This document shows positions 5,728-13,691 of a stretch of 46,919 nucleotides of DNA, one piece after another. How positions within the stretch are numbered: position 1 is the stretch's first letter; each line of letters opens with the position of its first letter. Made by a program: the position numbers and the translations under genes. The stretch is taken from the IMG/VR virus record IMGVR_UViG_3300028735_000001, positions 1-46,919 of that record; one strand, written 5' to 3'. The DNA is from a virus. A model generated the notes under the pieces. That model saw only the letters and a program-made list of their open reading frames with translations. It was not told where the DNA came from and did no database searches.

Positions 5728-6143
5728 TGAGAGTTCTGAACCTGGGCGCCGGAGTGCAGAGCACGACCGTGTACCTGATGGCCAACTCTGGAGAGATCCC
5801 GGCCTACGACTACGCCATCTTCGCCGACACCGGCGAGGAGCCGCAGGCCGTCTACCACCATCTGGACTGGCTGCTCAGCCTCGGCGGGATCCCGATACTG
5901 ATTCGCAGCGCCGGGAAACTGGGCGAAGACCTCATCCGGGGCCACAACAGCACGAACGGCAGGTTCGCCGCCATCCCTGCCTATGTGGATCACGGACTCG
6001 GACGGCGCGAGGGGCGCTGGCCGCGGCAGCCCGGTGGCGCAGGCTGTTCTGGCTGTGCACGGCGGTCCTGGTCGCAGCGGTTGCAAGGAGCTTGCCATGG
6101 TGAGAGACAGAGAACGGTATGGCTGACGGCGAGAGGCGCATGA
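5727..6143 (+). CDS. PP-loop PAPS-reductase-family protein, C-terminal half lost
   Basis: The first ~88 residues match phage phosphoadenosine phosphosulfate reductase-like proteins: [15 protein letters not shown] (PP-loop), [20 protein letters not shown] and [15 protein letters not shown]. In the family, a Cys-containing region (RRQCTREYKI-like) and a helical C-terminus follow. Here the sequence after AAIPAY (about 5983) turns into Gly/Arg-rich residues unlike the family, and none of the three frames restores it. The gene seems truncated or decayed by rearrangement next to the integrase gene. Intact homologues are thought to act in sulfur-linked nucleotide or DNA modification; activity here is doubtful. 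Confidence 0.55.
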   Translation: MRVLNLGAGVQSTTVYLMANSGEIPAYDYAIFADTGEEPQAVYHHLDWLLSLGGIPILIRSAGKLGEDLIRGHNSTNGRFAAIPAYVDHGLGRREGRWPRQPGGAGCSGCARRSWSQRLQGACHGERQRTVWLTARGA

Positions 6144-6754
6144 CCGGGAACCCCAGGAGCATCCGATATGCAACCAAGGAGCAGATCGACGCACTGCTCC
6201 GCGCTGTGAAGAGCAACGTCCGCGACAGGGCGCTGCTGACCGTGATGTACTGGCGCGGCCTGCGTGCATCGGAAGCAGGCAAGCTCATGCTCGCCGACTA
6301 CAACCAGCAGGCGCGGCGCCTGTTCGTCAGGCGGGCCAAGCGCGGCTTGAGCGCAGAGTATCCGCTGTCGCCCGACGAGATCTCCGCGCTCGCCGCATGG
6401 CTGCGAGTGCGTGGGCCGGATCCGGGGCCGCTGTTCGTCTCGAAGAAGCAGCGCCCGGTCAGCCGTCAGCTCGTGTTCGAACTGGTGCGCCGCTATGCGC
6501 AGATGGCGGGCTGGCCGGACGGACTCGCACATCCGCACACGCTGCGGCACTCCATCGCCGTTCATCTGGTCGAGCAGGGCGTCGATCTGCTCGCCATCAA
6601 GGACTGGCTGGGGCACAGCAGCATCAACAGCACGGTCATCTACGCCCAGCTGACCAGCCGCACGCGTAACAAGGTTGCAGAGCAGGTGTATTCCTCCGCA
6701 GAGCCGGAAAAAGTGAGAGTAGACTGGAGCAGGAACGAGAGAAGGCGGCGATGA
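6119..6754 (+). CDS. Tyrosine recombinase (integrase/Xer-like), catalytic domain only
   Basis: 211 residues from ATG 6119; ATG 6140 is an alternative with a GAGAGG upstream. All catalytic residues are visible: Arg49 (RGLRASE), Lys74 (RRAKRG), His140 and Arg143 (HTLRHS), His166 (WLGHSS) and nucleophile Tyr175 (VIYAQL). Only ~25 residues precede the catalytic domain, so the usual arm-binding and core-binding N-terminal domains are missing, as in minimal recombinases. It could integrate the genome, resolve multimers of a circular plasmid form, or invert a segment. No att site is identifiable from this sequence alone; the hairpin at 1595 is one candidate substrate. Confidence 0.88.
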   Translation: MADGERRMTGNPRSIRYATKEQIDALLRAVKSNVRDRALLTVMYWRGLRASEAGKLMLADYNQQARRLFVRRAKRGLSAEYPLSPDEISALAAWLRVRGPDPGPLFVSKKQRPVSRQLVFELVRRYAQMAGWPDGLAHPHTLRHSIAVHLVEQGVDLLAIKDWLGHSSINSTVIYAQLTSRTRNKVAEQVYSSAEPEKVRVDWSRNERRRR

Positions 6755-7245
6755 TCGAGGTTGCGTTCTACAAAGCGAGGTTCGGCAACAGGTGGGACAG
6801 GATCGTGGCTGCCGGCACCGGCAGCCCTTACTCGCACTGCGAGCTGGTATTCGACAGCCTCACCGGATTCAGTGCGAGTCCGCGCGATGGCGGCGTGCGC
6901 CGCAAGCAGATCGACTTCGAGGACGGAAAGTGGGATCTGTTGCCGGTGATGTTGCCGGATTTGGCAACCGAAGGCGAGTCCCGCATCTGGCAATGGTGCT
7001 TGTCCCAGGAAGGCCGGCAATACGACTGGCCGGGAGTGTTCGCCCTGGCTCTCGCCGGGGTGTCTGCCAGCTCTGGCTTTCCAGGTGACATTCCAGCCTG
7101 GTGGTTTTGCAGCGAGTTCTGCACTTCCGCGCTGCAACAGGGCGGGCTGTTCCCGTCCCTGCAACCGAAATTCGTCACGCCGCACGCGCTGCTCTACGCG
7201 ATGCTGGCATGGAACGATTGCATGATAAGAAAGGAGAATCGATGA
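6751..7245 (+). CDS. NlpC/P60-like permuted papain-fold protein
   Basis: 164 residues, start overlapping the integrase stop (ATGA). [10 protein letters not shown] gives the conserved His (about 29) of permuted NlpC/P60 (YiiX/LRAT-like) proteins, and WWFCSEFC gives the catalytic-type Cys (about 120) near the C-terminus, followed by a [13 protein letters not shown]-like end typical of phage homologues. Such proteins are cysteine hydrolases of amide or ester bonds, in phages often proposed to act on peptidoglycan or lipid. It sits between integrase and another lysogeny-side gene rather than in the lysis block, so its substrate is unclear. Confidence 0.65.
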   Translation: MIEVAFYKARFGNRWDRIVAAGTGSPYSHCELVFDSLTGFSASPRDGGVRRKQIDFEDGKWDLLPVMLPDLATEGESRIWQWCLSQEGRQYDWPGVFALALAGVSASSGFPGDIPAWWFCSEFCTSALQQGGLFPSLQPKFVTPHALLYAMLAWNDCMIRKENR

Positions 7246-7823
7246 TCGTCAAAGGCAATCCCAACGTGAAACCGATCCGTGAAGCATACGCTCCGCTGAC
7301 CGAGCTGCAGGTGTTCGACGTCTACCAGACGCGGCAGGACTACGAAAAGGCCACGGGCAATCCGTGTCCGCCGCCGGACCCAAAGCGGCGGCGAAAGCAC
7401 TGGTTCGACCCCGCTTACGCGGGAGTGAGCCAAGAGGACGATGACGGGCAACTCGTGTTTTACCAGACGTTGGCGGTCAACCCGCGCACTCGCGCCGTGG
7501 TGCGTGACTTGAACGGCAAGCCGATGCTCACGACCATTGCCCTGAGCAAGTGGGAGGCTGGCCAGGTCAACATCCCCGAGGGCACGACCAACGAGTTCCC
7601 GCTTTCCGAGCCGATCATGATGTTCGACCAGATTCAGACGCCGCTGCGTTCCCTGGCGCCGGAGGAGGAGCTGGAATTCTACGGCCCGATGGGCGTGGTG
7701 CGCGTCGTCAACACGGTTCTGCGCGACGCGGACAAGGCCAAGTCCGAACAGTTCACCGCCGCTGACCGGGAGACGATTCGTCAGATTCTGCAAATCGTGC
7801 AAGAAATCGAGCGGCGAGTTTAG
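7242..7823 (+). CDS. Hypothetical protein
   Basis: 193 residues from the ATG at 7242, overlapping the previous stop and preceded by AAGGAG. It is soluble with a Pro/Lys/Arg patch (CPPPDPKRRRKHW) and a helical, acidic C-terminus (ADRETIRQILQIVQEIERRV). No recognised domain. Its last 71 bases overlap the 3' end of the repressor gene on the other strand, so the two operons collide tail to tail. Confidence 0.55.
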   Translation: MIVKGNPNVKPIREAYAPLTELQVFDVYQTRQDYEKATGNPCPPPDPKRRRKHWFDPAYAGVSQEDDDGQLVFYQTLAVNPRTRAVVRDLNGKPMLTTIALSKWEAGQVNIPEGTTNEFPLSEPIMMFDQIQTPLRSLAPEEELEFYGPMGVVRVVNTVLRDADKAKSEQFTAADRETIRQILQIVQEIERRV

Positions 7824-8043
7824 GCGCTAAACGCATCCTGCGGGCGCGGATCATGCCGTACAACAGTTCTCCGGGCGGTATCCCGGACGCCCGGCTGAGT
7901 TGCCAGACGGCTTCTGCGCCCGCTTCTCTTTGCCCTGTCAGGAGCTGCCAGATGTACTGTCTGCTGCACCCCATGATGCGCCCGATCCGGGCCAGGTTGA
8001 TCGGCCTCCCGTACACGCTCTCCAGCACGGATTTCTTCGCCAC
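7753..8043 (-). CDS. XRE/Cro-type repressor
   Basis: 96 residues, GTG start at 8043 on the minus strand. Residues ~16-62 form a lambda-repressor-like helix-turn-helix: NLARIGRIMGCSRQYIWQLL, then a basic recognition region and LSRASGIPPGELL. Only this domain and a short basic tail (RARRMRLAPKLAARFLARF) are present, as in Cro-like proteins. It is transcribed away from the replication operon and shares a ~95-base intergenic region with it, the usual layout of a temperate phage switch. No separate CI-type protein with a cleavable C-terminal domain is visible. Confidence 0.75.
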   Translation of the reverse strand: MAKKSVLESVYGRPINLARIGRIMGCSRQYIWQLLTGQREAGAEAVWQLSRASGIPPGELLYGMIRARRMRLAPKLAARFLARFAESDESSPGQRR

Positions 8044-8052
8044 TACTGATAG

Positions 8053-8115
8053 ATTATCCGGCTTCGGCGCCGACGAAAACTGCTAGTTGACACTGGATGC
8101 ACCCGGCGTTAGCGT
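8053..8115. promoter_or_regulatory. Divergent promoter region between repressor and replication operon
   Basis: Rightward: perfect TTGACA at 8087-8092, 17-base spacer, TAGCGT at 8110-8115. Leftward: GATAAT (complement of 8053-8058) ends ten bases before the repressor GTG, giving a very short leader. Between them lies the 10-base palindrome tcggcgccga (8064-8073), a possible operator. The -35 overlaps TGACACTGG, which recurs at 1739-1747. The rightward promoter is convincing, the others moderate. Confidence 0.6.
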
Positions 8116-8138
8116 GTGATTTCAGACGTGGAGGAAAC

Positions 8139-8441
8139 ATGCAAATTCCCATACAAGAGCTGATCCGTCAAAGAGAAACTCTGGCGGCGCAACTCAGGCA
8201 GGCCAACGCAACCCTCGCCGAGGATCTCGAGGATTACTCATCGCTCCGCAAACGGTGCGACGAGTCCCAAGGCAATGAACTGCTCGCCGCTCTGCTCTCG
8301 CGGCTCGAGATCGTCGTGCGCCGCCAGATCGACGCCAATAGCCAGACTCTGTTCGCGGTGGAGGCGGACTTGGCTGAACTCAACCGGGCGCTGGGGCAGA
8401 TGATTCTGCGCGCTGCGCCAATTACCGGCAAGGGGAATTGA
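8139..8441 (+). CDS. Small coiled-coil protein, first gene of replication operon
   Basis: 100 residues from the ATG at 8139 with GGAGG five bases upstream. It is nearly all helical with heptad-like Leu/Ala/Gln spacing (ELIRQRETLAAQLRQANATL), broken around residues 35-45. No domain is recognised. As the first gene behind the repressor-controlled promoter it could be an early regulator or replication accessory protein; nothing more can be said. Confidence 0.55.
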   Translation: MQIPIQELIRQRETLAAQLRQANATLAEDLEDYSSLRKRCDESQGNELLAALLSRLEIVVRRQIDANSQTLFAVEADLAELNRALGQMILRAAPITGKGN

Positions 8442-8444
8442 GCC

Positions 8445-9035
8445 ATGTCCCGGAGGAAATCGGCAACGACCATCGAGCCTGGCATGGCCGGCCCGAAGGC
8501 TTTGGACATGCTCCATCTGGACGAGGTCGATCTGGTAGAGGACGACTGGAACGTGCCGGCCACCGACAACCGGGGCCACAGTGCGAAACTGACCACGCGC
8601 GTGCCGCCTGTGATGGCCCGCGCCGTCGAACAGCTCGTGCAGAGCCGCGTGTACCCGTTTCCCACCTCTGATGACTTTCAGCGATTCGCCATCCGGCTGG
8701 CTCTTCATGTCCTGAACCGCGCTGCGGGAGGCCATGTGGTCACCACGCTGACAGCGGCAGAAGCCATCGTCAAGATCGTACGGGACTACGAGAACCTGCA
8801 AGCCGTGCAGTCTGCGCTGGAGATGGCCCGTCAAAGCTGCGAGGCGATGATGGCCGACGGAGACGCATCTACGCTGGCGTCCCATCTGGCCTACATCGAC
8901 CACACGCTCGCCAAGATGAGCGCGACGAGCGCCTGGCGGCGCAAGTTCGAAGCGGACTGGAAACGCCAGAGCCAGCGCTACCGCGACTATCTCCGCAGCG
9001 TGAACGGAGCCTCGGAGGAGCATGATGGCGAGTAG
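8445..9035 (+). CDS. Hypothetical early protein
   Basis: 196 residues. The middle contains TTRVPPVMARAVEQLVQSRV and YPFPTSDDFQRFAIRLAL, similar in feel to phage proteins with a degenerate ribbon-helix-helix-type region, followed by a helical C-terminal half (KFEADWKRQSQRYRDYLRSV). I do not recognise a named family. The gene overlaps the helicase gene by 14 bases. Confidence 0.5.
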   Translation: MSRRKSATTIEPGMAGPKALDMLHLDEVDLVEDDWNVPATDNRGHSAKLTTRVPPVMARAVEQLVQSRVYPFPTSDDFQRFAIRLALHVLNRAAGGHVVTTLTAAEAIVKIVRDYENLQAVQSALEMARQSCEAMMADGDASTLASHLAYIDHTLAKMSATSAWRRKFEADWKRQSQRYRDYLRSVNGASEEHDGE

Positions 9036-10593
9036 CATTGCCCGCAGCGTTGCCCGCCCTGACGACAGCATCTTCGCCGGCGTCGATCTCCACGAGCATC
9101 TCCACCTGCCGGAACGGTTCCGTTCCATGCGCCTGCAGCAATCGGTGATGGCGCAACGGATCCTGGACTCGGCACTGGACTGCCGCTCCAGCGTTCACGC
9201 TGCGCCGACGGGAACAGGCAAGACGCTCGCCTATGTGGGCGCTGCCGTGGCAGGCAATCTCCGCTGCTGCGTGCTGACTGCCACCAAGGCGTTGCAGGAC
9301 CAGATAGTCGGCGATTTCGGGCAGTTTTGCCTGGATGTGCGCGGGGCGGGGAATTTCCGCTGCGATAAACTCAATGCGAGCTGCGCCGTGGGCCGGAGAA
9401 TGAAATGCGCCGACAGTTACTGCGCCTACCGGGCGCAACTGTCGCGCATCCCGCAGCACTCCGGAGTGGTCGCAACCAACTATGCGTGGTGGATCAGCGC
9501 GAGAAAAGCGGGCATCAACACAGGCCATTTCCATCTGCTGGTGCTGGACGAGGCTCACCAGGCGGTAGACATTGTCACCACATTCTCCAGCGCACGCGTC
9601 GATGCGGACACTGTCATGCTGCTGTCCGGCGCGGCGAACTGTCCGCATCCGAAACCGGATGTCTCGTCCTTGCTGAAATGGACGGAATCAGTGACTCCGC
9701 ACGCCCGCCGCTTCCTGGAGACGGCTGTGAGGAACCATGACCTGCGTCGCATGGACAAGTTTTGCGAAGTGATCGATGCGCTCGAGGCGGCGCCTGTGCT
9801 GCTCGGACGCCCAGGCACTTTGGTCAACACGGACAACGGGCGGATTCTCATTGCTCCGATCTGGCCCGCGGCCAACGCGCAGGCGCTCCTGTTCTCCGGC
9901 ATACCGTCCGTCGCCGTAGTCAGCGCGACGATCAACCGCGAGATTTGCCACCTGCTTGGAATGGAATTGGGCGCCTACTCGTTTTACGAGTACGACAGCG
10001 AGTTCCCTCCGGAGTACGGACCGGTGTATCTGCTCGATGTGGCAAAGCTGAACTACCGCACGGAGCGTTTGGAGATCGGAAAGGTTTATGACGCTGCGCT
10101 GGATCTGTGCAAACGCCATGGCCGGCAGAAAGGCATAGTCCACTGCGGCAGCTATGCGAGAGCGTCCGAGTTCTGCGAACTCGCACGCAGGCAGCTGCCC
10201 CATGCCGTTTTCTCGCACACTCGCGCCGAGGGCAGCAGCAAGGCGGTTGCTGCGCACAAGGAGCACAGCGGGCCTGCACTGCTCGTCAGCCCCAGCGTGG
10301 GCACCGGCGTGGATTTTCCTGACGAGCAGGCCGAGTTCCAGATTTTGCTCAAGACGCCGTACCCGGACATGAAAGATCCGATAGTGGCTGCTCGCTGCCG
10401 GAAAATGAGCCACTATCCGGCCATCATCGCCGCACAGGCGCTCGTGCAGATCAGCGGACGCGGCCTGAGGCACCGCGAGGATCGATGCGTGACGTACGTT
10501 CTGGACGGCAACGCGAGGGTTTTGTTCGAGCAACGGCCCGGGCTGTTCCCGTTGTGGTTCCGGCGCCGTGTGCGCTGCCAGGAGGACTGGTAG
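9022..10593 (+). CDS. XPD/DinG-like superfamily 2 Fe-S helicase
   Basis: 523 residues, ATG at 9022 behind GGAGGAG. Walker A is APTGTGKT (61-68) and motif II is VLDEAHQ (174-180), i.e. DEAH type. Between them, Cys114, 121, 129 and 134 have the arrangement of the 4Fe-4S domain of XPD/DinG helicases. SAT (VVSATI), SHTR and a motif VI QISGRGLRHRED near the C-terminus complete the helicase core. Predicted ATP-dependent 5'-3' DNA unwinding. As the only processive-type helicase in the replication operon it may serve as replicative or recombination helicase. No Cas genes are nearby, so this is not a type IV CRISPR CasDinG. Confidence 0.85.
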   Translation: MMASSIARSVARPDDSIFAGVDLHEHLHLPERFRSMRLQQSVMAQRILDSALDCRSSVHAAPTGTGKTLAYVGAAVAGNLRCCVLTATKALQDQIVGDFGQFCLDVRGAGNFRCDKLNASCAVGRRMKCADSYCAYRAQLSRIPQHSGVVATNYAWWISARKAGINTGHFHLLVLDEAHQAVDIVTTFSSARVDADTVMLLSGAANCPHPKPDVSSLLKWTESVTPHARRFLETAVRNHDLRRMDKFCEVIDALEAAPVLLGRPGTLVNTDNGRILIAPIWPAANAQALLFSGIPSVAVVSATINREICHLLGMELGAYSFYEYDSEFPPEYGPVYLLDVAKLNYRTERLEIGKVYDAALDLCKRHGRQKGIVHCGSYARASEFCELARRQLPHAVFSHTRAEGSSKAVAAHKEHSGPALLVSPSVGTGVDFPDEQAEFQILLKTPYPDMKDPIVAARCRKMSHYPAIIAAQALVQISGRGLRHREDRCVTYVLDGNARVLFEQRPGLFPLWFRRRVRCQEDW

Positions 10594-10679
10594 GGTCTGA
10601 CACATTTTCCGTTCGATGTCGCACCGTGTCATCTGGCGCGGTGCAGTGCCAACAATCTGTCTCTGTTCAGGAGGTTGAA

Positions 10680-11462
10680 ATGCCACTCAGTCTGAATCCC
10701 GCCACTTTCGTCAAGGGCGGTCTCATCAACGATGTCGATGTGCGGATCCTCTCCGCGCGTTTCGCGAGCTATGACTACCAGGGCAGGCTGACCGGAGCCG
10801 ATCAGCTTGTCTGCGCCCTGAAGCTGGACTATGCGCCGCTGGACAATCTCGAGGATGTCCACACGGACTACCTGAGCTTCGGCAAGATCGCCGATTTCCA
10901 GCCCACCGAGGACGGCAAGGGCGTCGAGAGCGTCAGCGGCAAGATGCCCAACCAGGATACGGTGTTCCACTTGTTCATGCAGTCGATGCAGGAATCCGGA
11001 TTTTCGATGGCCGAGCTGGACAAGGGGGACATCAGCGTTCTGGACGGGCTGGAAGTCCACATCGTGCGGCGCCCTGCGCCGGAGCGGTGGAAGGCGCTGG
11101 CAACCGGGCGCCGCAGCGAGGGCGAGCCGGTCCGCGAGAAGACGTACCTGGCCGTCAGCAAGGTGCTGGGCCGCGCCAAACAGCAGGCGAAGCCGGGCGC
11201 CAAGCCTGCTGCGAAGACCGCTCCGCCGGTGGCGGACATCGAGTCCAAAGCCGCAGACGCCGTGCTTGCAGTGATGTCGGAAATCGGCGGCGGCATCAAG
11301 ATCAAGGCGTTGCAAATGAAGCTGCTGAAGACGTTCACCGCAGAGGATCCGGCTGTCCGCAAAGCGATTCTGGAGAAGGTTGCCGACACGGAATTCCTGG
11401 CGGGCATCGGACTGTCCGTCAGCGGGGACACTGTCAGCGTGGGGGAAGACATTCCGTTCTGA
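10680..11462 (+). CDS. Single-stranded DNA-binding-type protein with SSB-like C-terminal tip
   Basis: 260 residues, ATG at 10680 behind CAGGAGG. The N-terminal ~150 residues look beta-rich (DVRILSARFASYDYQGRLTG, QLVCALKLDY). A Lys/Ala/Pro linker (KQQAKPGAKPAAKTAPP) joins a small helical domain, and the protein ends in VGEDIPF. The tip EDIPF matches the DDDIPF tail by which bacterial SSB recruits replication proteins. The N-domain is not a standard SSB sequence, so this is an SSB analogue by architecture and neighbourhood. An 86-base gap before it holds nothing I can define. Confidence 0.6.
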   Translation: MPLSLNPATFVKGGLINDVDVRILSARFASYDYQGRLTGADQLVCALKLDYAPLDNLEDVHTDYLSFGKIADFQPTEDGKGVESVSGKMPNQDTVFHLFMQSMQESGFSMAELDKGDISVLDGLEVHIVRRPAPERWKALATGRRSEGEPVREKTYLAVSKVLGRAKQQAKPGAKPAAKTAPPVADIESKAADAVLAVMSEIGGGIKIKALQMKLLKTFTAEDPAVRKAILEKVADTEFLAGIGLSVSGDTVSVGEDIPF

Positions 11463-11468
11463 CACGCC

Positions 11469-12017
11469 ATGCGGCTCTCGCGCATCAGCAGCCGGTTCTG
11501 CCTGCCGCCGCCGCACGGGCGTCCGCCGGGGGTGCACATGAGCGGCGTCATCCGCGCTGCGCTCATGGCGGCCAGAGCGTGGCCCTACGAGCAGGACGGC
11601 GCGGAGCGCAGCGAATCGTCGCAGCTCTCCATGGCGGTCGGCCTTGCGTGGGAGGACTGGTACGGGCCGCAGATCCCGGGAGTGGTCTACCACCCCGGCG
11701 CACTCTTCTTCGAGGGCGTCTGGTTCAGCCCGGACGCCCTCGACCTGGACAATCTCGTCCTGCACGAGATCAAGACAACCACCAAACACGAAGCGACTCC
11801 GCGAAGCGTGCTCCACTGGGACCTGCAACTCCGGGGCTACCTGTGGGCGCTGGGAGAAGGTGAATGGCGGCGAGCCGTGCTGCACGTCTTGCATGTCGGG
11901 CAGCCGCCGTTGCCGGAACTGAGAATCTGGGAGGTTGAGTACGAGTACGAGGAGCTGAGAGACACATGGAAAACCGTGCTGAGTCCGTTTATCGACAGAG
12001 CGATTCCGGAGACGTAG
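11469..12017 (+). CDS. PD-(D/E)XK nuclease, RecB/Cas4-like
   Basis: 182 residues. Motifs in order: Glu62 (VGLAWEDW), Asp89 (FSPDAL), ExK at Glu100-Lys102 (LHEIKTTTK) and QxxxY at Gln120-Tyr124 (DLQLRGYLWAL). This is the RecB-family exonuclease signature. The enzyme is expected to degrade or trim DNA ends with Mg2+. Neighbouring Sak4-like ATPase and SSB analogue suggest a single-strand annealing recombination module. There is no cysteine quartet, so not a Cas4/AddB Fe-S nuclease. An ATG at 11538 after GGGGGTG would remove 23 residues. Confidence 0.78.
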   Translation: MRLSRISSRFCLPPPHGRPPGVHMSGVIRAALMAARAWPYEQDGAERSESSQLSMAVGLAWEDWYGPQIPGVVYHPGALFFEGVWFSPDALDLDNLVLHEIKTTTKHEATPRSVLHWDLQLRGYLWALGEGEWRRAVLHVLHVGQPPLPELRIWEVEYEYEELRDTWKTVLSPFIDRAIPET

Positions 12018-12892
12018 AACTGCTGGAGTTTCGCGCACTCGCATTCCAGTGCAAATGGGACATCCGTGTCATCCTGCGCAGGCTGGGGCTGACGAGGTTC
12101 TACTCTGCCAGCACCCTGGTTCACGCGAAGAGGAAGACGGAGCTGATCAGGTTGATGAAGAAGTGGATCGCTGCCATGGGCCTGTTTTCGGTGACGCAAC
12201 GTGCGTCGTTCGTTTATATCGACCCATACCTTGGCGAGGAGATCATTGCGCTGCCTGTCGATTCCGCGGCGCATGACTTCGCCTCATGGAACAAACGGAA
12301 GCTGGCCGTAGCGATCCTGGCAATGCAGAATCTGTTGCTGAGGATGCTGTACGACTGTGGCGTGCCGGGATTGATGCACCTTCTGCAAGAGCACTCGCCG
12401 TCCCCGCTGGTGCTGTCGGAGCTGGTGCTGTCGGACACAGGCGGAATCAGTACCAATACTGCCACTGCCACTGACACTGACACTGCCACCGACACTGCCA
12501 CTGACACTGCCACTGACACTGCCACTGACACTGACACTGCCACCGACACCGACACTGCCACCGACACTGTCACTGACACTGCCACTGACACTGACACTGC
12601 CACTGCCCAATCGCAGCTGAAGCATTCGGACAAGTACATGGCGCAGTATGTGGCTCAGCTGGAGCTGCAGATGAAGGCTGCGGCGAATGCGGCGGGTGCG
12701 CTCAGCAAAGCGGCGGACGAGGTGCATGAGATAGGGCTGTATCTCCGCAGCGCCTACGCCCGCGAGATCGCGAGAGGCGAGCACGCCAACCAGACGCTGT
12801 GCCAGGTGCTGCGGCGCTACCTGGAGAAGGAGCGCGCAATGGCGGCGGCAGGACCTTTGCGGAGAATGTGGCTCGCGCTGAAGTTGTGGTGA
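11966..12892 (+). CDS. Unknown protein split by a Thr-Ala-Thr-Asp repeat
   Basis: 308 residues; the start at 11966 overlaps the nuclease gene by 52 bases. The N-terminal ~150 residues are helical and basic with no recognised domain. A ~50-residue low-complexity spacer of TATD and TD units follows. The C-terminal ~95 residues are helical (KYMAQYVAQLELQMKAAANA, YLEKERAMAAAGPLRRMW). The spacer is a tandem DNA repeat that can change length in steps of 6 or 12 bases without breaking frame. Function unknown; position suggests replication or recombination. Confidence 0.5.
   Translation: MENRAESVYRQSDSGDVELLEFRALAFQCKWDIRVILRRLGLTRFYSASTLVHAKRKTELIRLMKKWIAAMGLFSVTQRASFVYIDPYLGEEIIALPVDSAAHDFASWNKRKLAVAILAMQNLLLRMLYDCGVPGLMHLLQEHSPSPLVLSELVLSDTGGISTNTATATDTDTATDTATDTATDTATDTDTATDTDTATDTVTDTATDTDTATAQSQLKHSDKYMAQYVAQLELQMKAAANAAGALSKAADEVHEIGLYLRSAYAREIARGEHANQTLCQVLRRYLEKERAMAAAGPLRRMWLALKLW
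12454..12606 (+). repeat. Simple tandem repeat (ACTGCC/ACTGAC hexamers)
   Basis: About 150 bases built from ACTGCC, ACTGAC and GACACT-type hexamers, encoding Thr-Ala-Thr-Asp units within the gene at 11966. Because the unit is a multiple of three, slippage changes spacer length and not frame. This is not CRISPR: there are no spacers and units are contiguous. Confidence 0.8.
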
Positions 12893-12905
12893 AGGAGAAC
12901 CCGGA

Positions 12906-13688
12906 ATGAAGAACGCAGTGAAGCCGGTTGCAGTCAAGCAGAGCCTGTTCCAGAAAGTGACCGTGGCCGAGAAGCGCTCGCTCAGCGTGTGCAGCTACGG
13001 CCACGAGAAGCGGGGCAAGACATGGTTCGCCTTGTCCGCTCCCGGACCCGTCGCCGTCATCAGCAGCGACAGCGGCACGGAGAACGCCGTGCGCGAATGG
13101 CAGCGGCAGGGCAAGGAGATCTACCTGTTCCAGCACACGCTGCCGCCGCTGGGCCAGAAAATCGAAGTCTATGAGAGTGCGTGGGATCGGCTCGCAGAAG
13201 CGGTCTACGAGGCGATCACCAGCGCCCAGTTCCGCAGCGTGGTCGTGGACACTGCGACGGAGGTGTGGGAGCTGTTGCGACTGGCGCGGTTCGGTCGGCT
13301 GACACAGGTCATGCCGCACCACTACGGCCCGGTCAACAACGAGTTCCGCAGCCTGCTGAACAAGGCTGTGGCGAGCGACAAGAACACGGTTTGGATCCAC
13401 AAAGTGAAGAAGGTCTACAAGACGAACAAGGAGGGCAAGGACTCCTGGACCGGCGAGTGGGAGCGCAGCGGATTCGCCGACTTTGGATACATCATCGATG
13501 TGGTGATCGAGCACCGCATCGTGGAAGACGACGACTCCGGGAAGCTCGACTTCGGCGTGAAAGTGATCGACAGCCGCTTTCGCCCGACGGAAGTGTGCGG
13601 GCGCATCTTCACCGGATTCGAGGCGACGTTCCCGGCGCTTGCGATGACGCTGCTGCCTGACACTGCTATCGATGCTTGGGAGGACTGA
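12906..13688 (+). CDS. RecA-fold ATPase, Sak4-like / AAA_24
   Basis: 260 residues, ATG at 12906 with AAGGAG upstream. Walker A is GHEKRGKT (33-40), followed by FALSAPGPVAVISSDSGTE, and a Walker B-like SVVVDTATE (about 111-119). Phage proteins with this layout (AAA_24, Sak4) are single-strand annealing or strand-exchange recombinases working with an SSB and an exonuclease, both encoded just upstream. It is the only RecA-like ATPase in the early operon. A DNA-packaging role is less likely given its neighbours. Confidence 0.72.
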   Translation: MKNAVKPVAVKQSLFQKVTVAEKRSLSVCSYGHEKRGKTWFALSAPGPVAVISSDSGTENAVREWQRQGKEIYLFQHTLPPLGQKIEVYESAWDRLAEAVYEAITSAQFRSVVVDTATEVWELLRLARFGRLTQVMPHHYGPVNNEFRSLLNKAVASDKNTVWIHKVKKVYKTNKEGKDSWTGEWERSGFADFGYIIDVVIEHRIVEDDDSGKLDFGVKVIDSRFRPTEVCGRIFTGFEATFPALAMTLLPDTAIDAWED

Positions 13689-13691
13689 AAG

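Noticed and set aside
5983-6126. 47-codon frame from ATG 5983 overlapping the integrase start
   Set aside because: It has no ribosome binding site or recognisable content and lies in the decayed part of the PAPS-reductase-like gene. Its neat overlap with the integrase ATG is noted but not enough.
9022-10593. CasDinG of a type IV CRISPR system
   Set aside because: No csf/cas genes or arrays are present; XPD/DinG helicases are also found in phage replication operons.
10629-12044. 471-codon open frame on the minus strand
   Set aside because: Antisense to the SSB-like and RecB-like genes, both with ribosome binding sites and family motifs. Its product is His/Arg/Leu-rich without any motif.
12454-12606. 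CRISPR-like array
   Set aside because: Units are contiguous hexamers in a reading frame; there are no spacers of constant length and no cas genes.
12906-13688. Packaging ATPase or terminase
   Set aside because: Walker A context and neighbours (nuclease, SSB-like protein) fit Sak4-type recombinases. There is no nuclease domain and it is not in the virion block.
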